Source: Acinetobacter sp. WCHA55
GTDB taxonomy: Bacteria > Pseudomonadota > Gammaproteobacteria > Pseudomonadales > Moraxellaceae
DNA length: 64,000 bases
Direction: 5' to 3'
Assembly: GCF_002165305.2 (NCBI RefSeq)
Contig: NZ_CP032286.1
Location: 248,001-312,000 of the forward strand
Part shown: positions 23,997-32,985 of the stretch, piece after piece
Layout: each line of letters starts with the position of its first letter
Numbering within the stretch: the stretch's first letter is position 1
Program-made: the position numbers and the translations under genes
The notes under the pieces: generated by a model
Database searches by the model: none
Seen by the model: the letters and a program-made list of their open reading frames with translations, nothing else
What the model was told of the DNA's origin: nothing

Positions 23997-25514
23997 TTAA
24001 GCCGATTTTGCTTCTGCTTGAACAGGAAGCATGTGGCCTGTTTCTTCAAAGTTAGAATGCCAAGACAACGCTTCACGTAGAAGGTGAGGTGTATGACCAC
24101 CTTTTGCACATGAACGATCAAAGTAGTCATTTAAGGCATCACGGTACATTGGGTGTGCACAGTTGTCGATAATCGCACGAGCACGTTCACGTGGTGCTAA
24201 ACCACGAAGATCTGCTAAACCTTGTTCTGTTACCAGGATGTCAACATCATGTTCTGCGTGATCGATGTGCGATGCAAACGGTACGATTGAAGAGATGTCG
24301 CCACCTTTCGCAATTGATTTGGTCACGAAGATCGCAAGGTGCGCATTACGTGCGAAGTCACCTGAACCACCAATACCGTTCATCATCTTCGTACCGCAAA
24401 CGTGAGTTGAGTTCACGTTACCGTAAATGTCAAATTCAAGTGCAGTGTTGATGCCGATAATACCTAAACGACGAACCAATTCAGGGTGGTTTGAAATCTC
24501 TTGCGGACGTAAAACCAACTTATCTTTGTAGGCTTCAAGGTTGTTAAATACTTTCTCGCCATATTTAGCTGAAAGGGTAATTGATGAACCTGAAGCAAAC
24601 TTCATTTTACCTGCATCAATCAATTCGAAAGTACAGTCTTGCAGTACTTCTGAGTACATGACGAGGTCTTCGAAGTTTGAATCTTTAAGACCTGTAAGTA
24701 CAGCATTGGCAATTGAGCCAATCCCTGCTTGTAATGGGCCTAAGTTTTTCGGTAAACGCTCTTCAGCCACTTCTTTTTCAAAGAAGGCGATTAAGTGGTC
24801 TGCAATGCCTTGAGTTTCATCATCTGGTGCAGTTACCGTTGATGGAGAGTCGTGCAAGTCATTGTTGATAACGATACCGACGATTTTTGCAGGGTCGATA
24901 TTGATCGCATGTGTACCAATACGCTCATCGACTTGAGTTAGTGGAATCGGTTGGCGTGTTGGGCGGTAAGTTGGAATATAGATGTCGTGTAAGCCTTCAA
25001 ATGCTGGGCTTAAGTTGGTGTTGATTTCAACAATCACTTTCTCAGCAAAAATTGCGAAGCTTGCAGAGTTACCTACCGACGTTGTTGGAATGATGCCGCC
25101 ATCTTCAGTGACTGCAACCGCTTCAATGATTGCTACATCTGGTTTTTTCAACTGAAGGTTACGCATTTGCTCAACAGTTTCAGACAAATGTTGGTCAATG
25201 AACATCACTTCGCCATTGTTGATGGCTTTACGTAAAGTGTTGTCCACTTGGAATGGTAAACGACGTGCCAATACACCCGCTTCAGTCAATTGCTTGTCTA
25301 GGTCATTACCTAAAGAAGCGCCTGTAATTAGTGTGATTTTTAAAGGATTTGTGTGTGCACGTTTAACCAATGCCAAAGGTACAGCTTTTGCTTCGCCTGC
25401 ACGAGTGAAGCCACTCATCCCTACAGTCATGCCATCTTCAATAAAAGCAGACGCTTCTTCTGCACTGATGACTTTATCGTGAAGTGAAGCTAAACGGATA
25501 CGATCTAAAGACAT
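23997..25514 (-). CDS. Acetyl-CoA hydrolase / succinyl-CoA:acetate CoA-transferase family
   Basis: A 505-aa enzyme of the class I CoA-transferase group that includes E. coli ScpC, yeast Ach1 and Acetobacter AarC. The N-terminal block is GMTVGMSGFTRAGEAKAVPLAL. The catalytic Glu is expected in MYSEVLQDCTFELID near residue 290. GIGSIANAVLTGL and NGIGGSGDFARNAHLAIF are conserved CoA- and substrate-binding loops. It moves CoA between acyl groups such as succinate, acetate and propionate, or hydrolyses acetyl-CoA. The exact activity cannot be told from sequence. It is monocistronic, with a terminator, and lies downstream of envZ on the same strand. Confidence 0.92.
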   Translation of the reverse strand: MSLDRIRLASLHDKVISAEEASAFIEDGMTVGMSGFTRAGEAKAVPLALVKRAHTNPLKITLITGASLGNDLDKQLTEAGVLARRLPFQVDNTLRKAINNGEVMFIDQHLSETVEQMRNLQLKKPDVAIIEAVAVTEDGGIIPTTSVGNSASFAIFAEKVIVEINTNLSPAFEGLHDIYIPTYRPTRQPIPLTQVDERIGTHAINIDPAKIVGIVINNDLHDSPSTVTAPDDETQGIADHLIAFFEKEVAEERLPKNLGPLQAGIGSIANAVLTGLKDSNFEDLVMYSEVLQDCTFELIDAGKMKFASGSSITLSAKYGEKVFNNLEAYKDKLVLRPQEISNHPELVRRLGIIGINTALEFDIYGNVNSTHVCGTKMMNGIGGSGDFARNAHLAIFVTKSIAKGGDISSIVPFASHIDHAEHDVDILVTEQGLADLRGLAPRERARAIIDNCAHPMYRDALNDYFDRSCAKGGHTPHLLREALSWHSNFEETGHMLPVQAEAKSA

Positions 25515-25679
25515 GGTTTACTCTCGTTAATATTCTGGATCTGGCACCGATTGTACCGATCAAGAACGACATTGTGCATACCTGTTAGGCTAAGGTCTAA
25601 TTTTTTGAAAAAATGTGGGTATAAGCTTTTCTGATGATTTGTAAGTGTTTGAAATATATTTGGTAAAATTAAATTGTTG

Positions 25680-25711
25680 AATAGTTGAACAAAATCATTT
25701 GATCAACTATT
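25680..25711 (-). terminator. Inverted repeat after envZ, weak terminator
   Basis: AATAGTTGA and TCAACTATT form a perfect nine-base inverted repeat with a 14-base loop, starting 10 bp after the envZ stop. It is AT-rich and lacks a long T-run, so it is a weak terminator at best, or an operator for the gene at 25514. Confidence 0.4.
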
Positions 25712-25720
25712 GTACAAAGT

Positions 25721-27181
25721 TTAAAAATGCTCAACTAAGGTTTGCTTTAATTTTTCGAGTGGGTTATTGCTTGAAATTTCAGCATCTTGATTGTGATGAA
25801 GTGGCAGCGAAATAATCGCTTCAAGACCGCCTTGTTCCCGATTATGAATAGTCAGTTGACCTTGGTGAATATCCACAATTCGCTTCACAATGGCGAGACC
25901 TAAGCCACTACCTTGTACGGTTCGGGCTTCATTACCACGGACAAAAGGTTGCATGAGCTCTTCAATTTGGTCTTCTGGGATCCCTTCGCCATGATCTGCT
26001 ACGCTAATTAAAATGTGTTCATTTTCAAGTGTTGCGGAGAGTTCAATAGGTTCAGCACCATAACGTTTTGAATTATTGATGAGATTACCGATTAGACGTT
26101 TGAGAGATAAACTGCGTGCTTGAATAATGGGAAGTTCTGTTGCGTCAAAACGAATATCTAGAGGTTTGAACTGCACCACCAATTCTTGTAACAGTATATT
26201 TAAATCGGTGTCTTGGATTTCCTCATCTGAACCGTCGCGCATATAGGAAATGAACTGATTTAAGATCGCATCCATGTCCTCGACATCATAAATCAGACCT
26301 TCTTTTAAAAAATCATCATCGGGCATCATTTCCGCACTAAGTCGGATACGGGTCAATGGTGTACGTAAGTCGTGGGAAATCCCTGCCAACATAATTCGAC
26401 GGTCACGTTCAGTTTGATCTAAGGTATAGATCATGTGGTTAAAAGCCTGATTGACCTCACGGATTTCTTGAGGGCCGTGATTGGTCTCTAAATACGGCGC
26501 TGTGCCTGTTTTACTATAGCTGTTTGCGGCATTTTGCAGACGACGCAGTGGGCGATTGAGCTGACGAACTAAGGTTAAAATAATGGCTGCTGCAATAAGC
26601 GGTACGCCAAGTAACCAGCCGAAAATTAATTCAGGGCTGTAGTTGGCATAGGTTTTCAGTGGTTCGCGGACCCAGTTACCGTTCATTTCAGGCGTTTGAA
26701 TCCAAATGCGCGGGCTCGGTTTAAATTGAAAATAAACTGTAGCATGTTCTACATTGAGCTCTTTGGCGAGCTTGGCTTCAATTTGGTTGGTAAAGAATTC
26801 AGCAATCACCTTGTCTTTGACATTTGGATATTCTTTGGGGTTGGTGACATATTCAATCCCGACGCGGCTTCTTAGCCAGTCATCGACATCGACTTCAGTA
26901 TTTTGATGATAAATCCGTAAATCGGGGTTGTTGAGAATTTCTATTTCAACAGCAAGATAACGAGCATGTTGTTGGATTTCTGGAAGATATAAGGTGCGCC
27001 AAAAGAACCACAAAGACATGAACAAGCTAAAGAACACCACAAACAGAACAAGGACAGTGGTACGCATGGCAGCAGAGCGTGGCTTAATTTTGTCGAGAAA
27101 CCGTTCCCAACGCGTGCGCTTTCTCTCTGAGTAAGCTTCGTAATCTGTAAATTTTTGAGGGTCGATGGGTTCGAGTTTCAC
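25721..27181 (-). CDS. envZ: EnvZ-like osmosensor histidine kinase
   Basis: The sensor kinase partner of OmpR, 486 aa. Two membrane segments (LVLFVVFFSLFMSLWFFW near residue 50 and LIFGWLLGVPLIAAAIIL near 190) bracket a periplasmic domain. A HAMP domain and the dimerisation helix follow: GISHDLRTPLTRIRLSAEMM contains the phosphoaccepting His. The ATPase N box is NLINNSKRYGAEP, G1 is VADHGEGIPE, and G2 is GSGLGLAIVKRI. I chose a GTG at 27181 (VKLEPIDPQKF) because AGGA lies just before it; the frame is open 16 codons further. It follows ompR after a 240-bp structured gap, not the usual short overlap. Confidence 0.93.
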   Translation of the reverse strand: MKLEPIDPQKFTDYEAYSERKRTRWERFLDKIKPRSAAMRTTVLVLFVVFFSLFMSLWFFWRTLYLPEIQQHARYLAVEIEILNNPDLRIYHQNTEVDVDDWLRSRVGIEYVTNPKEYPNVKDKVIAEFFTNQIEAKLAKELNVEHATVYFQFKPSPRIWIQTPEMNGNWVREPLKTYANYSPELIFGWLLGVPLIAAAIILTLVRQLNRPLRRLQNAANSYSKTGTAPYLETNHGPQEIREVNQAFNHMIYTLDQTERDRRIMLAGISHDLRTPLTRIRLSAEMMPDDDFLKEGLIYDVEDMDAILNQFISYMRDGSDEEIQDTDLNILLQELVVQFKPLDIRFDATELPIIQARSLSLKRLIGNLINNSKRYGAEPIELSATLENEHILISVADHGEGIPEDQIEELMQPFVRGNEARTVQGSGLGLAIVKRIVDIHQGQLTIHNREQGGLEAIISLPLHHNQDAEISSNNPLEKLKQTLVEHF

Positions 27182-27274
27182 GCCAGCTTCCTGTGGACTA
27201 TTTTTTATCAATATTACTGAAATATACACGGTGGAGTCTTACCGTATTTATCAGTAATAGAAGGAGCTCGTTCT

Positions 27275-27385
27275 GTTACTTTTTAAAAAGTAACCAAAAC
27301 TTTTGCCATTCGCTGAACTCGCAATTAAAGTTGACGAGCCTTGAAAGTTAAATTGGCTCAAACAGCAACGAATGGCTTTTAGGGA
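27275..27385. repeat. Structured repeat-like element between ompR and envZ
   Basis: A perfect 20-bp palindrome GTTACTTTTTAAAAAGTAAC (27275-27294) is followed by GCCATTCG near 27305 and its complement CGAATGGC near 27368, enclosing nested GAGCC/GGCTC arms. The whole would fold into a long stem-loop in the ompR-envZ mRNA. It resembles dispersed intergenic repeats (REP-like), but copy number cannot be judged from this window. Confidence 0.5.
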
Positions 27386-27422
27386 CAATAAGTTCGGTGA
27401 ACGTTTACATTATTGGAACTGA

Positions 27423-28187
27423 TTATTCCGCGCCATCTGGAACAAAGACATAACCCACACCCCAAACGGTTTGGATATAACGCGCACGAGCAGGGTTTTC
27501 TTCTACCAGGCGACGTAGGCGAGATACTTGAACATCAATCGAACGTTCCATTGCACCCCATTCACGGCCACGCGCAAGGTTCATCAATTTGTCGCGAGTC
27601 AAAGGCTCACGTGGATGTTGTACCAAGGCTTTCAGTACTGCAAACTCACCTGTAGTTAGGGTTACGACTTGACCTTCACGCGTTAGGGTGCGTGTTGATA
27701 AATCAAGTGACCATGGCCCAAAGCTGACCACTTCCATTTGTTGGCTTGGTGCGCCTGGAACTTCACGGACTTGACGGCGTAGTACAGCACGAATACGTGC
27801 TAACAACTCATTTGGATTAAATGGTTTTGGTAAATAGTCATCTGCACCCGCTTCTAGACCTGCAATACGGTCTGAGTCACTGCCACGTGCGGTAAGCATA
27901 ATAATAGGTGTATCAATATTGGATTGGCGTAGACGACGGCAGATACTTAAACCATCTTCAACAGGGAGCATGAAGTCGAGCACAATCAGTGAAAACAGTT
28001 CGCGCTGTAAGAGACGATCCATTTGGGTTGCGTCATGCGCTGTTTTCACCACAAAGCCTTTATCTTCTAAAAAGCGTTGAAGTAGCGTACGTAAACGCAC
28101 ATCGTCATCTACCACTAAAATGCGTTCAACGCGATCAGCGTCGCTATGTACAGCATCTGTTTTTTCAGCAGGTACAACTAAACTCAT
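27423..28187 (-). CDS. ompR: OmpR response regulator
   Basis: A 254-aa response regulator with an N-terminal receiver domain and a C-terminal winged helix. The acidic pocket is ILVVDDDVRLR, the phosphorylated Asp is in SLIVLDFMLPVEDGL, and KPF in DYLPKPFNPNELLARIRAVLRR closes the receiver. The DNA-binding domain includes LTTGEFAVLKALVQHPREPLTRDKL and RSIDVQVSRLRRLVE, ending TVWGVGYVFVPDG. The first 18 residues are an extra N-terminal extension (EKTDAVHSDADRVE). It pairs with envZ downstream. A 337-bp divergent region separates it from tex. Confidence 0.95.
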   Translation of the reverse strand: MSLVVPAEKTDAVHSDADRVERILVVDDDVRLRTLLQRFLEDKGFVVKTAHDATQMDRLLQRELFSLIVLDFMLPVEDGLSICRRLRQSNIDTPIIMLTARGSDSDRIAGLEAGADDYLPKPFNPNELLARIRAVLRRQVREVPGAPSQQMEVVSFGPWSLDLSTRTLTREGQVVTLTTGEFAVLKALVQHPREPLTRDKLMNLARGREWGAMERSIDVQVSRLRRLVEENPARARYIQTVWGVGYVFVPDGAE

Positions 28188-28524
28188 TGAAGTGCTCCTT
28201 TATTCTTTATTGTCATCGTAAACAAAAGTCGGGATAGTCTTTGAGTATACGACTCATTTGTATGTCTTTACTATGCTCTAAAGCAACAAATATTGCAGGT
28301 AAAATCAAGACATAGATACCAAATGTATACATCTTAGCCCATAGAAAAAAATGGCAAAGAATACCTAAAAATAAGATTTAACACTGAAAATGAGATGGAT
28401 TTATGAAATTTGCCTGAAATATGTCACATTTAAGCCATTAAATTAATAAAAACAGTTGTGGATTTTATAGTCTTGGTCTTTATAATCATGGCTTTTAGTA
28501 CATATCCTTGTGGGATCACATACG
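28188..28524. other. 337-bp divergent promoter region (ompR / tex)
   Basis: No gene is visible. A TATAAT box at 28481-28486, 39 bp before the tex start, has TTGTGG at 28456-28461 (19-bp spacing) as a possible -35. The rest is AT-rich and presumably holds the ompR promoter, which I cannot place. Confidence 0.4.
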
Positions 28525-30876
28525 ATGACTGACTTAGTTCAGCAGTTGGCAAAAGAAATTGCCGTACGTCCAAATCAAATTGAGGCTGCCATCAAGTTGA
28601 TTGATGAAGGTGCTAGCGTTCCATTTATTGCGCGTTACCGTAAAGAAGTCACGCAAGGCTTAGATGATGCGCAGTTACGTCAGCTCGATACACGTTTGGC
28701 TTATTTACGTGACTTATTTGAACGTCGCGAAAAGGTAATTGAATCATTAAAAGAACAAGACAAATTGTCTGATGATTTATTGGCACGTGTAAATGCTGCT
28801 GAAACCAAAAATGCTTTAGAAGAAATTTACGCGCCATATCGCCCAAAGCGTACCAGTAAATCGTTTAAAGCAAAAGAAGCGGGCTTAGGTCCAATTGCAG
28901 AAAAAATCTTTCAAGAAGCAGTTGAGCCAAGTGAAGCATTGGCGGGTTTTAGTCATGAAGAATACCCAGATTTGGAAAGCCAATTGGATGCGATTCAACA
29001 TATTTTAATTGATGACTGGGCGCAAAATATTGCACTGACAACTGAACTTAAGGCAATGTTTGCAAAAACAGCCACTTTAAAAAGTTTAGTGGCAAGTGAT
29101 GAGAAAAAAGAAGTTGGCAAAAAGTTCCGTGATTACTTCGACTTTTCTGAAAATTTAAACAAAGTCCCATCACATCGTTTATTGGCGATGTTACGTGGTC
29201 GTCAAGAAAACGTTTTAGGTTTAAAAGTTGATGGCGAAGATGATGCACCATTGGCACGTATTGAAACTGAATACAGCCTTGAAACTGCACAGCCGCAAGC
29301 ACGTCAAGATTACTTAAAACAAACAGCTAAATTGTTCTGGTTAGGCAAGGTTCGTCCAAGTATCGAACATTCGTTACTCACTGAAAAACGTCTTGCAGCT
29401 GAATCTGAAGCCATGGATGTTTTCGCTGAAAACTTACGTCATTTATTGTTGTCTGCTCCTGCGGGTGCACGTACAACCTTAGGTGTAGATCCAGGCATCC
29501 GTACAGGAGTGAAATTGGCTGTGGTGAATGCATCGGGTGATGTACTTGCACATAGCACGATTTATCCATTTGCACCTAAAGAAGATAAAGCGGGTTCAAT
29601 TGCAGAACTGGCGCGTTTATGTCGCGAGTTCAATGTTGACCTGATTGCCATTGGCAATGGTACAGCAAGCCGTGAAACAGAAAGCGTTGTGGCTGAAATG
29701 ATGGCTGCAAACAGTGATTTAAAACTGACCCGTGTTTCTGTATCTGAAGCGGGTGCTTCAGTTTATTCAGCGTCTGAGTTGGCTTCTGCGGAGTTACCAG
29801 AGCTAGATGTGTCGATTCGTGGTGCAGTGTCGATTGCACGTCGTTTACAAGATCCATTGGCTGAGCTAGTAAAAATTGATCCAAAATCGATTGGTGTGGG
29901 TCAATATCAACACGATGTGAACCAAACGGGTTTGGCAAAAACGCTTGAAGCGGTGGTTGAAGACTGTGTGAACTCGGTGGGGGTGGATGTTAATACTGCA
30001 TCATCTGCTATTTTGGGTTATATCGCAGGTTTGAATAAGTCGATTGCACAGCAAATTGTCGATTTCCGCAAAGAAAATGGTCGTTTTGACAACCGCCAAG
30101 ATTTGAAGAAAGTGCCACGTTTAGGCGAGCGTACTTTTGAACAAGCGGCAGGTTTCTTACGTATTCAAGATGGTTCAGAGCCACTGGATGCTTCTGCTGT
30201 TCACCCAGAGTCTTATGCGCTGGTCGGTAAAATTGTTGAAGCGAAAGCGACGACCGTGAAAGACATCATTGGTAACTCGGAAATCATTCGTCAAGTGAAT
30301 GCTGAAGAATTTGCTGATGAGAAATTTGGTTTACCAACCATTCAAGATGTATTGTCTGAATTGGAAAAACCAGGTCGTGATCCGCGTCCAGAGTTCCGTA
30401 CAGCAAAATTCCGTGAAGACATTACAGAAGTTGCTCAACTAGCTGAAGGTATGCAGCTTGAAGGTGTCGTGACCAATGTGACGAACTTCGGTGCTTTTGT
30501 GGATGTTGGTGTACACCAAGACGGTTTGGTGCATATTTCAGAATTGGCCAATGAATTCGTTGCAGATCCGCATAAAGTGGTGAAGCCGGGGCAAATTGTG
30601 CAAGTACGTGTACTCACTGTAGATGCAGAGCGTAATCGTGTAAATTTATCGATGCGTCCTGAAGGTGCTGAAGCGCCTAAAGCTCCGCGTCAACCACGTC
30701 GTGAAAATACAGAGCGTAGTGAACGTAAACCTCAAGGTAAACGTCCACAACAAGCACGTCCGCAAGGCGAGCGCGCTCAAACAAATAAGAAGCCGCAAAC
30801 AGCTAAACCTCAAGACAATAAAATTGGCGGTTTAGGTGCATTGTTGCTTCAAGCAGGGATTAAAGGTTCAAAGTAA
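28525..30876 (+). CDS. tex: Tex-family RNA-binding transcription accessory protein
   Basis: A 783-aa cytosolic nucleic-acid-binding protein of the Tex/Spt6 family. In order: the Tex N-terminal helical domain (AKEIAVRPNQIEAAIKLIDEG, FIARYRKEVTQGLDDAQLRQL), a YqgF-like RNase H-fold domain (TTLGVDPGIRTGVKLAVVNA), a helix-hairpin-helix module (NTASSAILGYIAGLNKSIAQ and FDNRQDLKKVPRLGERTF), and an S1 RNA-binding domain (GVVTNVTNFGAFVDVGVHQDG). A basic, disordered tail rich in Arg, Pro, Gln and Lys follows. I chose the ATG at 28525 (MTDLVQQLAKEI). It is monocistronic and ends at a strong terminator. Confidence 0.96.
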   Translation: MTDLVQQLAKEIAVRPNQIEAAIKLIDEGASVPFIARYRKEVTQGLDDAQLRQLDTRLAYLRDLFERREKVIESLKEQDKLSDDLLARVNAAETKNALEEIYAPYRPKRTSKSFKAKEAGLGPIAEKIFQEAVEPSEALAGFSHEEYPDLESQLDAIQHILIDDWAQNIALTTELKAMFAKTATLKSLVASDEKKEVGKKFRDYFDFSENLNKVPSHRLLAMLRGRQENVLGLKVDGEDDAPLARIETEYSLETAQPQARQDYLKQTAKLFWLGKVRPSIEHSLLTEKRLAAESEAMDVFAENLRHLLLSAPAGARTTLGVDPGIRTGVKLAVVNASGDVLAHSTIYPFAPKEDKAGSIAELARLCREFNVDLIAIGNGTASRETESVVAEMMAANSDLKLTRVSVSEAGASVYSASELASAELPELDVSIRGAVSIARRLQDPLAELVKIDPKSIGVGQYQHDVNQTGLAKTLEAVVEDCVNSVGVDVNTASSAILGYIAGLNKSIAQQIVDFRKENGRFDNRQDLKKVPRLGERTFEQAAGFLRIQDGSEPLDASAVHPESYALVGKIVEAKATTVKDIIGNSEIIRQVNAEEFADEKFGLPTIQDVLSELEKPGRDPRPEFRTAKFREDITEVAQLAEGMQLEGVVTNVTNFGAFVDVGVHQDGLVHISELANEFVADPHKVVKPGQIVQVRVLTVDAERNRVNLSMRPEGAEAPKAPRQPRRENTERSERKPQGKRPQQARPQGERAQTNKKPQTAKPQDNKIGGLGALLLQAGIKGSK

Positions 30877-30892
30877 TCTTTAGGATTTGAAT

Positions 30893-30923
30893 AAAAAAAA
30901 CCTCCCAAGTGGGAGGTTTTTTT
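30893..30923 (+). terminator. Terminator of tex
   Basis: AAAAAACCTCCCA, AG, TGGGAGGTTTTTTT. It may also serve the convergent small gene ending at 30934. Confidence 0.85.
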
Positions 30924-30933
30924 ATGGTTACTT

Positions 30934-31251
30934 TTATCCGTTGATGATGGGCACGATCCAACTGGTGATAATCAGCATAATGCCAAAGTGCCCAAGCTTT
31001 CGGCAAACTTTGACAAAAGTTGGAGCGGGTTGTTCCAGTCTCGTCGCATAATCTTTGAGGCTTATGGCTTGTGTACTGCGGCTATGCCACAGAAAAACAG
31101 CAAGATCGATACAGATTAGAATCGTCCCGACATTGGCCACGATATCCATCATCACATAATCTTGTAAATACAGGCTAATGCCTACTCGGTAGCAGAGATA
31201 AATCGCAAAAGCGATACATACATATTGCAGTACGAAAGTAAAAGCGCGCAT
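30934..31251 (-). CDS. Small membrane protein, tandem pair member 1
   Basis: A 105-aa protein with three hydrophobic segments (FTFVLQYVCIAFAIYLCYRVG, MMDIVANVGTILICIDLAVFLW, and the C-terminal FGIMLIITSWIVPIING), separated by a charged loop with a DYATRLEQPAPTF stretch. I recognise no family. It has the same size, layout and MRA start as the next gene upstream (31346-31657), so the two could be diverged duplicates. Both are on the minus strand with a 95-bp gap. Confidence 0.55.
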   Translation of the reverse strand: MRAFTFVLQYVCIAFAIYLCYRVGISLYLQDYVMMDIVANVGTILICIDLAVFLWHSRSTQAISLKDYATRLEQPAPTFVKVCRKLGHFGIMLIITSWIVPIING

Positions 31252-31345
31252 AAATTCACAAAATAAAAAAAGACGGCTGTTTATAACACAAAAAGTAGAA
31301 GGGTCACGTCGTCTTTATCTTTTGCCCACAAAAAAAGTATGAGCC

Positions 31346-31657
31346 TTAACTGATTAGGCTTTGTGCGATTAGGCTAGAAAAAATTGAGATTAAACCTATT
31401 TTTGAAAAAATATTGCTATACATGCTTGAGGGGTGTGAGGTTGCCCTAGTTTCTGTTTCTAGCGAGCGTATTTCACTTGTCTGTTGCGGCGCACGTTGGC
31501 TCTTAAAGCCAAATTCGAGTAATATCATAAGCAAACCGCCATGAATCAGCACTTGCCAGATTGAAATATAAGAACGGGTAAGTTCTGTATACAGATTAAA
31601 AGCAGTGATTCCCACAAAGATGAAGCAAAAAAGCTTGAATAAATAAAGTGCCCGCAT
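31346..31657 (-). CDS. Small membrane protein, tandem pair member 2
   Basis: A 103-aa protein with membrane segments at the N-terminus (LFKLFCFIFVGITAFNLY), middle (VLIHGGLLMILLEFGF) and C-terminus (ISIFSSLIAQSLIS), and a polar loop rich in Ser, Thr and Glu. A strong purine-rich ribosome site, GGGGGAAAAAG, precedes the ATG. Family unknown; similar in plan to its neighbour at 30934, but with low sequence likeness to the eye. Confidence 0.55.
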   Translation of the reverse strand: MRALYLFKLFCFIFVGITAFNLYTELTRSYISIWQVLIHGGLLMILLEFGFKSQRAPQQTSEIRSLETETRATSHPSSMYSNIFSKIGLISIFSSLIAQSLIS

Positions 31658-31790
31658 TTCTTTTTCCCCCTTTTTATAATTGCTTTCATGATGGGCTTTT
31701 TTTCTTAAGCGAATATTAAGAACTATAAAAGAGTAGTGAAAGTTTGGTTCCCCAACCTTTAATCAAAGGCTGGGTAAATTGTAAGAAAAC

Positions 31791-32678
31791 TTACCAATGC
31801 TCACCTGGGAACAAGCGTGCATACGCTTTTTGTACCCAGTTGAGTTTTTGCGGTTCACCTACCGACGCAGTAGAACTTGGGAATAAGTTATAACCAATAG
31901 ACATCAGCTTATTGTTGATGTCTGGTGCAATTGAATAAGTGATCGATGCTAAACGACCTAAGTTGGTTGCGACTTTCTTCGGACGCTTCACAATCGCATA
32001 AGCAACCAGATCTGCTGCTTGTTCAGGCGAAAGGGTCGGGACGTATTTATAAATTTTTGTCGGTGCAATCATCGGGGTGCGTACCAAAGGCATATAAACC
32101 GAAGTAATCGCAATTTTATGTGAGTGTACTTCGGCTGAGAGACAACGGCTGAACGCATCCAAAGCAGCTTTAGATGCTACATACGCCGAGAAACGGGTGG
32201 CATTTGCTAATACACCAATCGAACTAATATTAATAATATGCCCATCACGGCGAATCATCATTTGCGGCAGGATGTTCATGACCAAACGTACCGCACCAAA
32301 GTAATTGAGCTGCATGGTGCGTTCAAAGTCGTGGAAGCGTTCCGTTGACTCGTGCACTGCGCGGCGGATTGAACGACCTGCATTATTAATTAAAATATCA
32401 ATATGATCGACTGATGCTAAAATCTGCTTAGAAACTTCATCAATCGAGTCTAAATCATTTAAGTCGCATGGAAAAACAGAGGCTGAACCCCCTTTGGCTT
32501 CGATTTCTGCTTTAACTTCTTCTAATGTTTCTTTGGTGCGTGAAACTAAAAGGACGTGTGCTCCTGCATCAGCCAGTTTGTGTGCGACGGTTAAACCAAT
32601 ACCACTTGAAGCACCTGTAATTAAGACGGTTTTTCCATTTACGCGTTCTTTAAAAAGTCTATCTATTCTTGAATTCAC
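31791..32678 (-). CDS. acr1: Fatty acyl-CoA reductase Acr1 (SDR family)
   Basis: A 295-aa short-chain dehydrogenase that closely matches A. baylyi Acr1, the NADPH-dependent enzyme reducing long-chain acyl-CoA to fatty aldehyde for wax-ester storage. The cofactor motif is VLITGASSGIGLTVAHKLA, with NNAG in ILINNAGRSIRRAVHES. The catalytic Ser is in INISSIGVLANATRF and Tyr-x-x-x-Lys in SAYVASKAALDAF. The ending AYARLFPGEHW is characteristic of Acr1. It starts at a GTG (32678) with AGGA eight bases upstream. The wax synthase gene is not nearby. Identification rests on recalled family sequence, not on a search. Confidence 0.88.
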   Translation of the reverse strand: MNSRIDRLFKERVNGKTVLITGASSGIGLTVAHKLADAGAHVLLVSRTKETLEEVKAEIEAKGGSASVFPCDLNDLDSIDEVSKQILASVDHIDILINNAGRSIRRAVHESTERFHDFERTMQLNYFGAVRLVMNILPQMMIRRDGHIINISSIGVLANATRFSAYVASKAALDAFSRCLSAEVHSHKIAITSVYMPLVRTPMIAPTKIYKYVPTLSPEQAADLVAYAIVKRPKKVATNLGRLASITYSIAPDINNKLMSIGYNLFPSSTASVGEPQKLNWVQKAYARLFPGEHW

Positions 32679-32985
32679 GTTATCATTCCTGATCTAAGTC
32701 AAATATTTGAGGGTTATGGCTGTTTTTGTATTCGATTATTTAGGCTACATTTTCGGAGAAATGTAGCGGCTTTCCTTCACGGTATAATACCTAAACTGCT
32801 TAAAAATATCACGGCATAAGTTATTGAAATAATAAATAATTTTAGAGTAAAAACTCTATTCTATTGGTTCTAATTACTTGTTTTTAACATGAATTCAAGC
32901 GAAGTGAAAGGGTATAAATATAAAAGACAAGCGTATAAAAAACCTCAATCATGTGATTGAGGTTTTAAGTTTGGCGGTCTGTATT
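32679..32985. other. 307-bp gap with hairpin and metY terminator
   Basis: No gene is visible. GCTACATTT, TCGGAG, AAATGTAGC at 32744-32767 is a perfect nine-base inverted repeat 66-90 bp before the acr1 start; it may be an operator or mRNA hairpin. TATTAT (complement of 32783-32788) could be the acr1 -10 box. The terminator at 32939-32966 lies at the right end. Confidence 0.4.
32939..32966 (-). terminator. Terminator of metY
   Basis: AAAACCTCAATC, ATGT, GATTGAGGTTTT: a perfect 12-bp stem about 20 bp after the metY stop on the minus strand. Confidence 0.85.
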
